From: Pseudomonadota bacterium
Lineage (GTDB): Bacteria > Pseudomonadota > Alphaproteobacteria > Azospirillales > Azospirillaceae
Assembly: GCA_023412175.1 (NCBI GenBank)
Contig: JAEYOB010000456.1
Coordinates: 1-7,115 of the forward strand
Direction of reading: 5' to 3'
Length of the DNA: 7,115 nt
This document shows positions 1-5,952 of this stretch, piece after piece. Position numbers and translations under genes: made by a program. The notes under the pieces were generated by a model that was not told the origin of the DNA, searched no databases, and was given only the letters and a program-made list of their open reading frames with translations. Each line of letters opens with the position of its first letter. Position 1 is the first letter of the stretch.

Positions 1-14
1 GCGGAGGAGGACAT
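1..14 (-). CDS. Possible start of next operon gene (partial)
   Basis: An ATG lies at 14-12 on the minus strand and is preceded by GGGAG (complement of 21-25) with a 6-nt spacer, an optimal Shine-Dalgarno arrangement. The same GGGAG core precedes the PepSY gene upstream. Only Met-Ser-Ser-Ser and part of one more codon are visible before the window edge, so nothing can be said about the product. It would begin 50 nt after the stop of the PepSY gene, on the same strand, so it would be the fourth gene of the receptor operon. The start site is inferred from spacing alone. Confidence 0.35.
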
Positions 15-64
15 CGGCAACTCCCGTCACTGCCGACAAAGCCGCGCGGTCCTTACTCCAACCC

Positions 65-1630
65 TCAATTCGAGCACATAGTTCCCTGCCGTGCCCTAGC
101 CATTCGCGCCATCCAAGCAAAAATCAATGCGCCGGCCAATGCGACGAGATCAACGGCCAGGCCGGCCACCCCGCCGGAAACCCACAGCCCAAGGCCGGGC
201 ACCACCCAGGCAAGTGCCGTGGTCGCTGGAATGGCGGCGGTGGTGGCGCTCGCCAGCCACAGCAATTCCACCCCGGCCCTGGCCACTCCCCGATGAAAGG
301 CCCATCCGCAGGCGGCCAGAAAGACCCCATAATAAAGGCCCCAATGCCATGCGTCGAGATCGGCGGCCGTGCCATACAGCCATTTGCCGGCGGCCATGGT
401 GAGCGACAGGCCGGAAACACAGCCAAGGCACACCCCGGTGGTAGCCGCAGCCATCAGAATGGCCGGCCGGCTTGTGGGGGCAGGCGGCCAGTCTGCTTGC
501 CGACTGACCCGGCAACGGGATTCGACCCAGACCCGGTTGCCGGAATAAAAGAGAAAAGCTCCGGCCAGGCCGAGGAAAAAATATCCCCACCGGATGGTCT
601 CGCCGCCGAAGGTGCCGAAGTGCAAGGCGAAGAAGGAAGACACACTCGCCGACCATTCACCCTGATGCCCCGGCAGGTATTCGGTGTCGATGACCGCTCC
701 CGTCACCGGGCTGAGCAGGAGGAAGCCCATGTTCCGCACCAGATAACGGGGATCCTTGCCCCAGACCCGAACCAGCGCGCTCTGGGTTCCGGCATTGTGG
801 TATTGCAGGCTGACGGGCATGAAGCCGGGCGCGATGCTCCTCACCTGAGCAAGAATCGTCTCGGGCGGCAGCATGGCGGCCGGCTGCGGATCCGGCCTGA
901 TCTGCCGGGACGGCGTGCTCGCGGCCATGATCGTTTTCAGCTCCCCCCGGTAAACCACATGGTCCTGCGCGCCATAGATGAAATCGTGCAGACCGAAGAT
1001 GACGGCGGTCAGGGCGATCACCATATGGAACGGCAGGCTGAAGATGCCCACGATGTTGTGCGCATCGAGCCACATGCGCTTGCGGCTGCTCCCTACGCGG
1101 AAGGCGAACAGATCCTTCACCAGCGAGGGCAGCAGAATGATCACGCCGGAGACCAGTGCCACCGCATAGACGGCGCTCGCCACACCGGTGACGGCGGTGC
1201 CAAGATCGAGGTCGCCGGGGATGCCGGCCGTACGGTGGACGACGTCCACCAGCCGGCCGAGAGCGGCGGGACGCAGTCGTTCCACCACGACCCCTCCCTC
1301 CGACGCCAAGGTTGCCGACCAGGGCGCCGGGTCGTTCCGCGTCTTCTGCCATGTCAGCCGGAGGATACGCTCCTCTTCGGTCCGTCCCGTCAGCGCAAGG
1401 GTGAAGCCCTGAGCGGCATCCGGGCGGACAGCCAGAACACCGGCGATCAGGGCGCTTCCCTGCTCCAGCGACACCGCCGTCATCGGGATCGGTGGCGTCG
1501 CCCAGCGCTCGATGGGCTCCTTGAACATGGTGATCGCGCCTGCGTAGAAGGCGACGAACAGGATCAGCCCGGTCAGAATGCCGGCCCAGGAATGGACGGC
1601 CCGGTAGAGACGGACGACATCGGCACGCAT
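65..1630 (-). CDS. PepSY-associated transmembrane protein, putative iron(III)-chelate reductase
   Basis: Inner-membrane protein of 521 residues in the PepSY-TM / COG3182 (PiuB-like) class. Family members such as FpvG and FoxB take part in reductive release of iron from imported ferric siderophores; that role here is inferred from family and context. The hallmark N-terminus (LYRAVHSWAG, His13) leads into helix 1 (about 16-36). A periplasmic PepSY-like segment follows (about 45-140), with VHRTAGIPGD around His132. Helix 2 spans about 143-170. The WLDAHNIVGIFSLPFH stretch with His191 and His202 opens helix 3, and a second periplasmic stretch follows (about 216-335). His337 in ALHFGTFGG precedes helix 4 (344-364). 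Four further hydrophobic segments (about 391-411, 427-445, 453-476, 483-507) form a C-terminal extension. The paired histidines are candidate haem ligands, not proven. The reading frame stays open upstream into the previous gene, but this ATG has GGGAG (complement of 1639-1643) 8 nt away and starts exactly at the family's N-terminus. The gene begins 32 nt after the preceding stop. Confidence 0.9.
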   Translation of the reverse strand: MRADVVRLYRAVHSWAGILTGLILFVAFYAGAITMFKEPIERWATPPIPMTAVSLEQGSALIAGVLAVRPDAAQGFTLALTGRTEEERILRLTWQKTRNDPAPWSATLASEGGVVVERLRPAALGRLVDVVHRTAGIPGDLDLGTAVTGVASAVYAVALVSGVIILLPSLVKDLFAFRVGSSRKRMWLDAHNIVGIFSLPFHMVIALTAVIFGLHDFIYGAQDHVVYRGELKTIMAASTPSRQIRPDPQPAAMLPPETILAQVRSIAPGFMPVSLQYHNAGTQSALVRVWGKDPRYLVRNMGFLLLSPVTGAVIDTEYLPGHQGEWSASVSSFFALHFGTFGGETIRWGYFFLGLAGAFLFYSGNRVWVESRCRVSRQADWPPAPTSRPAILMAAATTGVCLGCVSGLSLTMAAGKWLYGTAADLDAWHWGLYYGVFLAACGWAFHRGVARAGVELLWLASATTAAIPATTALAWVVPGLGLWVSGGVAGLAVDLVALAGALIFAWMARMARARQGTMCSN

Positions 1631-1662
1631 GGGCAACGCTCCCGATAGCGGTGAAGGGTTTT

Positions 1663-2259
1663 TCAGCGCAAGACGTGCAGGGCGCCAAAGGCCAGGAGGT
1701 TGGCCCCTCCCAGCCAGAGCCAGCAACGCAGGCCGCTGCGGAAAAGGAAGCAGAAGCTCGCCACGCCTAGCCACACCGGCGCCACCAGCCACATGGTGAA
1801 CTGGAACTTGTTGAGTGCCTGAAGACCGCCTGGACCAGCCACGGCGAACAGGCCGGACAAGGCTATGGCCAGAGGGTATCCCAGCAGGGTCCCGCCCAGG
1901 GCCTTGCTCCACCAATCGGGCCGGATGGGGACCGACGGCCGCGCACCGGTTTTCGAAGAAACACGGACGTTGGAAAGTACCGGACGCCTTCGTTCTTGCG
2001 GAGCGAACAGGGCTGCGGAAAACGGCAGGGCAATGAACGCTGCCATGGCTACGGTCAAGGCCGCGAAGAACGCCGCAGCAGGGTGCATACCGCCGCACCA
2101 CAACAGGAATCCCAGGAGCAGAAGCGCGCTCCCGCCGATCCGGGCGGCCAGGGGGGGCCAGGGCTGCCGCACCCATTGCTGGCGGGGCGCTGAGAGATAG
2201 AGGCACACGGCCCCCGCCCCGGTGGACGCGACGGCCATGACATGAACGAGATCTTCCAT
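1663..2259 (-). CDS. Six-helix membrane protein, DUF3325-like plus DUF3649-like fusion
   Basis: A 198-residue hydrophobic protein with two halves. Residues 1-87 hold three predicted helices (about 5-22, 41-57, 61-85), with the CLYLSAPRQQ turn and ALPF ending I associate with DUF3325. A polar linker follows (88-115, rich in Arg, Pro and Ser). Residues 116-198 hold three more helices (about 122-142, 155-173, 178-196), with a KALGGTLLGYPLA opening and an FLFRSGLRCWLWL segment resembling DUF3649. Both families are usually separate proteins of roughly 80-110 residues encoded beside PepSY and TonB-receptor genes, and their biochemical role is unknown. Assignment is from memory of family patterns, without a profile search. 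Placement between receptor and PepSY gene supports a role in inner-membrane iron handling. The start is uncertain: MEDLV at 2259 has only a poor GGTGGA abutting it, MATGGG at 2277 is the in-frame alternative, and the frame remains open to a TTG at 2325. Confidence 0.8.
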   Translation of the reverse strand: MEDLVHVMAVASTGAGAVCLYLSAPRQQWVRQPWPPLAARIGGSALLLLGFLLWCGGMHPAAAFFAALTVAMAAFIALPFSAALFAPQERRRPVLSNVRVSSKTGARPSVPIRPDWWSKALGGTLLGYPLAIALSGLFAVAGPGGLQALNKFQFTMWLVAPVWLGVASFCFLFRSGLRCWLWLGGANLLAFGALHVLR

Positions 2260-2289
2260 TCCACCGCCCGTAGCCATCAACGCCCGAAG

Positions 2290-2312
2290 CCCCCTCCCGC
2301 AAGGGGAGGGGG
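2290..2312 (-). terminator. G+C hairpin between receptor and membrane genes
   Basis: A perfect 9-bp inverted repeat, CCCCCTCCC (2290-2298) and GGGAGGGGG (2304-2312), encloses the 5-nt loop GCAAG. It lies 20 nt beyond the receptor stop and just ahead of the next gene's start region. On the transcribed minus strand no T-run follows, so it is a poor intrinsic terminator. It is more likely an attenuator or an mRNA 3'-end stabiliser giving more receptor than inner-membrane protein. Similar CCCTCCC-GCAAG-GGGAGGG hairpins are common intergenic repeats in proteobacterial genomes, so it may simply be one of these. Confidence 0.6.
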
Positions 2313-2332
2313 CAGGATCAAGCAAAGCCGCT

Positions 2333-4336
2333 TTAGAACTTCAAGGTCGAGGTCAGGTAGAAGGACCGGCCTTCCGCCAGCACAGGCGTGATGGCCGATG
2401 TCTGGGCGTAGGTGGAGCGGCTGGAGTACGCCTCGTCGAAGAGGTTGTTAGCCTCTACCCGCAGGGTCCAGTTCTCCAGCGACGGGTGGGGCTGCCATTC
2501 GGCGAAGAGGTTGGCGACCTGATAGGCCTTCAGCTTGCCGAAGCCGGCGGCACGTAGTGCACTGTCCTCTACCGACAGGGCGATCTCCGACGAGGCGCCG
2601 AACGTCAGGCGGATGCTCTCCACCATATACTGTCCGTGCAGCGCCAGCATGTCGCCCACCGGCGCGGCCGTGTTGTAGTCGCCGGGCAGCGCGATGCGGC
2701 CACCGTAGGTGACATCCGTGTGCGTGTACTTTGCGCTGACCGCAGCGTTGCTCCAGGCATAGCCGGCCACGAGGTCGAAGCCCTGGGTCTTCAGGCTCGG
2801 GCCGTTTATACGCAGGCGGGTGGTGTAGTTCCACTCCATGGGGTTTTCGACCACGGTGCGGAACAGGGCTCCCTCAAGTTTCAACCCTTCCTGGAGGTAG
2901 CGCAATCCGGCACGGTAGTTGTGCGATGTCGCCGGCTTCAGGTCGGGTGCATAGCGATAGTTGGCGGCGTGGTACAGGGCGGTCTCCGCCATCTCCAGCC
3001 CGCCCCAATTGTAACCGTAGCCGCCGAAAGCGGTGAGGCCGCCGAACAGATCGAGTTCGGCCGACAGGTTGGGGCTGAGGCCGGTGTTGTCGAAGGTCTG
3101 GCCATCAACGGCCCGATAGCTCTGATGGTCGACGCGTAGGCCCGCGGACAGGCGCAACCGGTCGAGCGGCGACAGGCGCGCCTGCACGAAGCCGCCCACG
3201 CCGCTGATCCGCTCATCCGCATCGGTGGTGAAGTGGAAGCGCTCAAGCGATGCGTCGTCGCGGTAGAAGTCGATGCCGGCGGTCAGCTTGCCCGAGGGAA
3301 TGGCGAAGCTGTTCTGGATCGTGCCGCCGATGCTCTCCACCTCGGCGTTGAAGGCTCCGTGCGGCGTCGAGAGACGGTTCTCGAGCGGCCGATCGAGCGA
3401 GTTGCGATTGACGTACAAGTTGATCTTGGGATCGACCAGATCCGTGGGCTTGGTGGTCTGGTAGCCCGCCGTGACCGTGGTTCGGGTTGCCCGTGTGGTG
3501 TTCAGCAAGCGCCCCTGCGGGTTGTTCAGCAAACCCATGTTCGAGCGTAGGCGGCGGATCCCCTCGTCCTCCACATACTCGCCGGAGACGTGGAAGCGGT
3601 GTCCGCCTTCGGTTTCATAGGCCAGCTTGCCGAGCCCGCTCGTCAGATCGTTGGCGGTGCCCAGCTCCCGCCTGCCGGCGCCGTTCTTGTAGTCCTCGCC
3701 TTTCGCGCGGGTCCCGATGCCCAGGATTTCGAAACCATGGCTGGCGGCATAGCCCGCCCCGGTGGCCCGCCAAGTACGGGAGTTGGTGTCGTATCCCAGG
3801 ATCGCGGTGCCGCCGGCGGCCTGGCCGGGCAGCAGCATGTCGCGGGCATCCTTGGTGGTGAAGCGCACGGCACCGCCCAGCGCGCCGAAACCGGCGTCCG
3901 CCGGAGTCACGCCCGCCTCCACTGCGACCGACTTCAGAAAGATTGGATCCAGCGTCAGGTTGCCGTTGTGGTGCCAGACGTTGTTGCGCTGTGGTGCGCC
4001 GTCCACGGTGACGTTCAGCTTCGATTGGTCGATGCCATGCACGTAGAGCTTCTGGGCAGCCGTACTGCCGCTCGGCACCGTGACGGACGGATCGTCGCGG
4101 AACAGTTTGCGCAGGCTCAGGGGCTGTTCGCGGTCGATCTGCTCTTGCGTGATGACGCTGGTTGTGCCGATTCCCTCCGCCCCCTCGCCTTCGACCTGGA
4201 CCGGGCTCAGCGTCATCGCCTGCTGCGCCTGCGCCGGCAACGCGACCGTGACGGACACCAGCATGGAAGTGGCCAGTAGTGCGATCCGAGGCTGCCGCCC
4301 CGCGCCGCTCATGCAGGAATCTGTCCGTCTGGTCAT
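2333..4336 (-). CDS. TonB-dependent outer-membrane receptor, FetA/FrpB-like
   Basis: Outer-membrane ferric-chelate transporter of 667 residues that imports its ligand using TonB-ExbB-ExbD energy. A basic start and hydrophobic core (about 18-33) end in PAQA, predicting signal-peptidase cleavage after Ala37. A TonB-box-like segment follows at 42-50 (TLSPVQVEG). The plug spans about 55-163, with LRKLFRDDPSVTV, YVHGIDQSKLNVTVDGAPQ, a WHHNG apex (121-125) and DAGFGALGGAVRF. This order of motifs resembles Neisseria FetA/FrpB. The barrel occupies about 175-667 and ends with the canonical NNLFDEAY, GRSFYL and a terminal Phe. The substrate cannot be read from sequence; a ferric siderophore is likeliest, haem is possible. 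ATG 4336 is chosen because AGGAG (complement of 4347-4351) sits 10 nt upstream and the signal peptide follows. An open GTG at 4411 would add 25 residues but lies inside the candidate Fur box. It is the first gene of a minus-strand operon, divergent from the AraC regulator. Confidence 0.93.
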   Translation of the reverse strand: MTRRTDSCMSGAGRQPRIALLATSMLVSVTVALPAQAQQAMTLSPVQVEGEGAEGIGTTSVITQEQIDREQPLSLRKLFRDDPSVTVPSGSTAAQKLYVHGIDQSKLNVTVDGAPQRNNVWHHNGNLTLDPIFLKSVAVEAGVTPADAGFGALGGAVRFTTKDARDMLLPGQAAGGTAILGYDTNSRTWRATGAGYAASHGFEILGIGTRAKGEDYKNGAGRRELGTANDLTSGLGKLAYETEGGHRFHVSGEYVEDEGIRRLRSNMGLLNNPQGRLLNTTRATRTTVTAGYQTTKPTDLVDPKINLYVNRNSLDRPLENRLSTPHGAFNAEVESIGGTIQNSFAIPSGKLTAGIDFYRDDASLERFHFTTDADERISGVGGFVQARLSPLDRLRLSAGLRVDHQSYRAVDGQTFDNTGLSPNLSAELDLFGGLTAFGGYGYNWGGLEMAETALYHAANYRYAPDLKPATSHNYRAGLRYLQEGLKLEGALFRTVVENPMEWNYTTRLRINGPSLKTQGFDLVAGYAWSNAAVSAKYTHTDVTYGGRIALPGDYNTAAPVGDMLALHGQYMVESIRLTFGASSEIALSVEDSALRAAGFGKLKAYQVANLFAEWQPHPSLENWTLRVEANNLFDEAYSSRSTYAQTSAITPVLAEGRSFYLTSTLKF

Positions 4337-4387
4337 CGTTCGTCTTCTCCTGTCGGCCCGTTCTGGACGGTCGTCCGTACGCGTGGT

Positions 4388-4416
4388 ATTGAAAATGAGA
4401 CTTATTCGCACTTGAA
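4388..4416 (-). promoter_or_regulatory. Candidate promoter of the receptor operon
   Basis: On the minus strand TTCAAG (complement of 4411-4416) and TTCAAT (complement of 4388-4393) are separated by 17 nt, matching sigma-70 -35 and -10 spacing but with weak hexamers. The Fur-box-like palindrome fills the spacer. The -10 would end about 50 nt upstream of the receptor ATG. A weak -35 fits a promoter that needs an activator such as the divergent AraC protein. Confidence 0.35.
4394..4412 (-). promoter_or_regulatory. Fur-box-like operator
   Basis: The plus strand reads AATGAGACTTATTCGCACT. The core 4396-4410 (TGAGACT-T-ATTCGCA) fits the 7-1-7 form of Fur sites. It matches 12 of 14 positions of the common variant TGAGAAT-N-ATTCTCA and 10 of 14 of the strict consensus TGATAAT-N-ATTATCA. 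It is an AT-rich island in GC-rich DNA, 58 nt before the start codon of an iron-type receptor, where Fur would block RNA polymerase when iron is sufficient. A related metal regulator is not excluded, because some alphaproteobacteria replace Fur with Irr or RirA. Confidence 0.6.
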
Positions 4417-4470
4417 GGGCGGAATGCCCCCAAATCTGGTGCCTGTATAGACCTGCGATCAGAGAAGCGC

Positions 4471-4509
4471 CTTTGCGGGATGGTCAAAGCTCTTTGCCGG
4501 ATGGTCAAA
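4471..4509 (+). repeat. Direct repeat pair, 21-bp period, likely AraC-type operator
   Basis: CTTTGCGGGATGGTCAAA (4471-4488) recurs as CTTTGCCGGATGGTCAAA (4492-4509), differing at one of 18 positions. The 21-bp period equals two helical turns, the geometry expected for a dimeric AraC-family activator binding one DNA face. The first copy also carries imperfect dyad arms, CTTTG and CAAAG. The pair lies 58 bp upstream of the Fur-like box with respect to the receptor operon. It also immediately precedes the regulator's Shine-Dalgarno (4513-4517). That placement suits activation of the receptor operon and feedback on the regulator gene. Function is inferred from position and spacing. Confidence 0.65.
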
Positions 4510-4528
4510 CTCAGGAGCAGCGCAAGCG

Positions 4529-5545
4529 ATGACCGACGATTCGTTTCATAGCGGAAGGCGCGCCGGAGGCGGCACTCTCCTGTCGCCCACACCGGTGTGC
4601 CGTGAGGAGCTGATGGCCTCGCTGCGCAAGGAGAGTAACGCGTTCCAGGTGGTGACGCCGACATTGGCGCCGGATGCCGCCGTGCTGCACGGCCGGTTCC
4701 GCTTGCTCAAACTCCGTTGCGGCCTGTCGCTGCATTCGACGGACGCCGTCGATGTCCACGACCTGACGACGCAGGGGGTCACCGGCCCGGGTCTCACAGT
4801 GGGGTTCTTCCTGTACGGGGACGCCGATGTGTCGCTGGGCGGGCAGCGCTTCCATGTGACGGCCGGTTCGGCGCCGAAGATCTTCGTCCTATCCCGCGCC
4901 GAACCGGACCTGTTCGTACGGCGAGGGATGTGTGGGAACTGGGTCCGCAAGGTGATCGTCAACGTCCCGCCGGAATGGCTGGAAGGGGACGAACTGGGCG
5001 ACGAGCGGCTGCGCCGCTTCGGCCGGGGACACGGGGCCAGTGCGAGTTGGACCCCTTCACCGCGCCAGCTCCAGCTTGCCGAGCGGCTGGTTGGAGCGGC
5101 GCCGAATGGCGCTCTAGAGAGCCTGTATCTGGAAAGCCAGGCGCTGGAGGTCGTTGCCGAGACGCTGTCGCATCTCGTTGACCGCGACGGCGTCACTGAC
5201 AGGCTGAGCAGCCGGGATCGTGCCCGCATCCGGACCGCCCGCGACTATCTCGACGCCCACAGTATGGAGGAGCATGGCGCGTGCCTCCAATTGGAGGACA
5301 TTGCCCGCCACGCCGGGATGAGCATCAGCACGCTTCAGCGCCTGTTCCGCATTGCTCACGGCACCTCGGTGTTGGACTATTACAGGGGTGCCCGGATGGA
5401 TCGGGCACGCGACCTTCTGGAGCGGGAGCGGGTCAGCGTCACGGAAGCGTGCTACGTCGCGGGCTACGGCAATCCTGCCAATTTTGCCACGGCATTCAAG
5501 CGGCGCTTCGGTCTTTCCCCCAAGGATGTGCGCAGGCGCAGCTGA
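4529..5545 (+). CDS. AraC-family transcriptional regulator, PchR-like
   Basis: A 338-residue DNA-binding regulator. The C-terminal AraC/XylS domain spans about residues 228-335. Helix-turn-helix 1 is at 254-275 (LEDIARHAGMSISTLQRLFR). Helix-turn-helix 2 is at 302-326 (VTEACYVAGYGNPANFATAF), followed by the family signature end FKRRFGLSPKDVRR. The N-terminal 220 residues are a sensor-type region. The YLESQALEVVAETLSHL segment (200-216) is typical of PchR-like regulators, which sense an imported ferric siderophore and activate its own receptor gene. That function is inferred for this protein. Start chosen at ATG 4529 because AGGAG (4513-4517) lies 11 nt upstream; an internal ATG at 4613 has a too-close GAGGAG. 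It is divergent from the receptor, with 192 bp of shared control region containing a repeat pair likely to be its operator. No clear terminator follows. Confidence 0.92.
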   Translation: MTDDSFHSGRRAGGGTLLSPTPVCREELMASLRKESNAFQVVTPTLAPDAAVLHGRFRLLKLRCGLSLHSTDAVDVHDLTTQGVTGPGLTVGFFLYGDADVSLGGQRFHVTAGSAPKIFVLSRAEPDLFVRRGMCGNWVRKVIVNVPPEWLEGDELGDERLRRFGRGHGASASWTPSPRQLQLAERLVGAAPNGALESLYLESQALEVVAETLSHLVDRDGVTDRLSSRDRARIRTARDYLDAHSMEEHGACLQLEDIARHAGMSISTLQRLFRIAHGTSVLDYYRGARMDRARDLLERERVSVTEACYVAGYGNPANFATAFKRRFGLSPKDVRRRS

Positions 5546-5754
5546 CAGCTTGCCGGGAATCGTCGAATTGTTTGATTATCATGTCAACGTAAGGCCCGCC
5601 CTGTCTGCAAGAGGTTTGTGCGATCCAGCCCGATAGCCCGCTTCAACGTATCCGGCACCGGAGGCAAACCTCCCCGCCAAGATGGAGATACGCGCGGCGC
5701 GGTCCTCGTAATCGGCTTGGCCTCCGTGGGCCGTTGACAGCTGCCAGGTTTACG
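5546..5754. other. Spacer between regulator and insertion-sequence debris
   Basis: I see no supportable gene here; open frames lack coding-like sequence. It contains an 8-bp inverted repeat, GAGGTTTG (5611-5618) and CAAACCTC (5665-5672), with 46 nt between the arms. A small hairpin overlaps its right arm (GGAGG 5660-5664, CCTCC 5669-5673, loop CAAA). Neither is followed by a T-run, so a role as the regulator's terminator is not evident. Confidence 0.5.
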
Positions 5755-5910
5755 GGTTCTGTTGCATCGTTTTCGACGTGCCAGAGATCGGGTAGAACCC
5801 GGCCCATTTTGGCGGTTTGGGTGACAGGGTGATGCGGTCCAGGACGAGCCGGTTCAAGGGTCGGCAGTTCACGTCGGAAGTGATCCTGTGAGCGGTGCGC
5901 TGGTACCGGC
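5755..5910 (+). mobile_element. IS6-family element remnant (left end)
   Basis: GGTTCTGTTGCA at 5755-5766 matches the terminal inverted repeat typical of IS6-family elements (IS257/IS26 type). After a 65-nt leader the first codons of a transposase of that family begin at 5832. Recognisable IS6 sequence stops after codon 25 (5906), where a different sequence starts. Only the left end is present, so this is a truncated or interrupted copy. The exact right limit is estimated within a few bases. Confidence 0.6.
5832..5906 (+). pseudogene. IS6-family transposase N-terminal fragment
   Basis: Starting at ATG 5832 the frame reads MRSRTSRFKGRQFTSEVIL, a stop (TGA, 5889-5891), then AVRWY. IS6-family transposases begin with a closely similar FKGRQF-x-x-EVIL-W-AVRWY pattern, so the stop replaces the expected Trp (TGG to TGA). 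Similarity ends abruptly after Tyr at 5906, where the family would continue with a PISYRDLE-like stretch. The fragment has both a nonsense mutation and a truncation and cannot make a transposase. Identification rests on pattern memory over only 25 codons. Confidence 0.55.
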
Positions 5911-5952
5911 CGGGGACTGTCGGGAATTCCGTGTACGGGCCATAACCGAGGG
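5911..5952. mobile_element. Possible IS256-family end fragment
   Basis: The stretch from 5912 reads GGGGACTGTCGGGAATTCCG and continues with TGTACGG. This resembles the outer ends of IS256-family elements, which often have a GGG-x-x-TGTC-x-x-GAATT-x-x-GTGTA pattern. It starts where the IS6 transposase similarity breaks off and stops where the IS3 end appears to begin. No transposase sequence accompanies it, so the call is tentative; it might instead be part of the IS3 element's end. Confidence 0.3.

Noticed and set aside
293..1648. A 451-codon plus-strand open frame opposite the PepSY gene
   Set aside because: It is an antisense shadow of a GC-rich gene. Its composition is low-complexity and charged, without motifs, while the minus strand encodes a clear membrane protein.
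1631..2302. A 745-codon open frame that extends the PepSY gene upstream across the whole six-helix gene
   Set aside because: The added 224 residues are Arg/Pro/Gly-rich without domain character and overlap a convincing membrane protein. The ATG at 1630 has a good ribosome site and the family's N-terminus.
4337..4411. GTG start at 4411 adding 25 residues to the receptor
   Set aside because: The extension would put an Arg-rich stretch before the signal peptide, and its start lies in the Fur-like box. The ATG at 4336 has AGGAG upstream.
4446..4451. TATAGA as a possible -10 for the AraC gene
   Set aside because: No acceptable -35 lies 16-18 bp upstream, so a promoter for the regulator could not be placed with confidence.
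5573..5581. TGATTATCA after the regulator, resembling the core of a Fur site
   Set aside because: Only the central positions match. The outer positions of a 19-bp Fur box do not, and no gene start follows.
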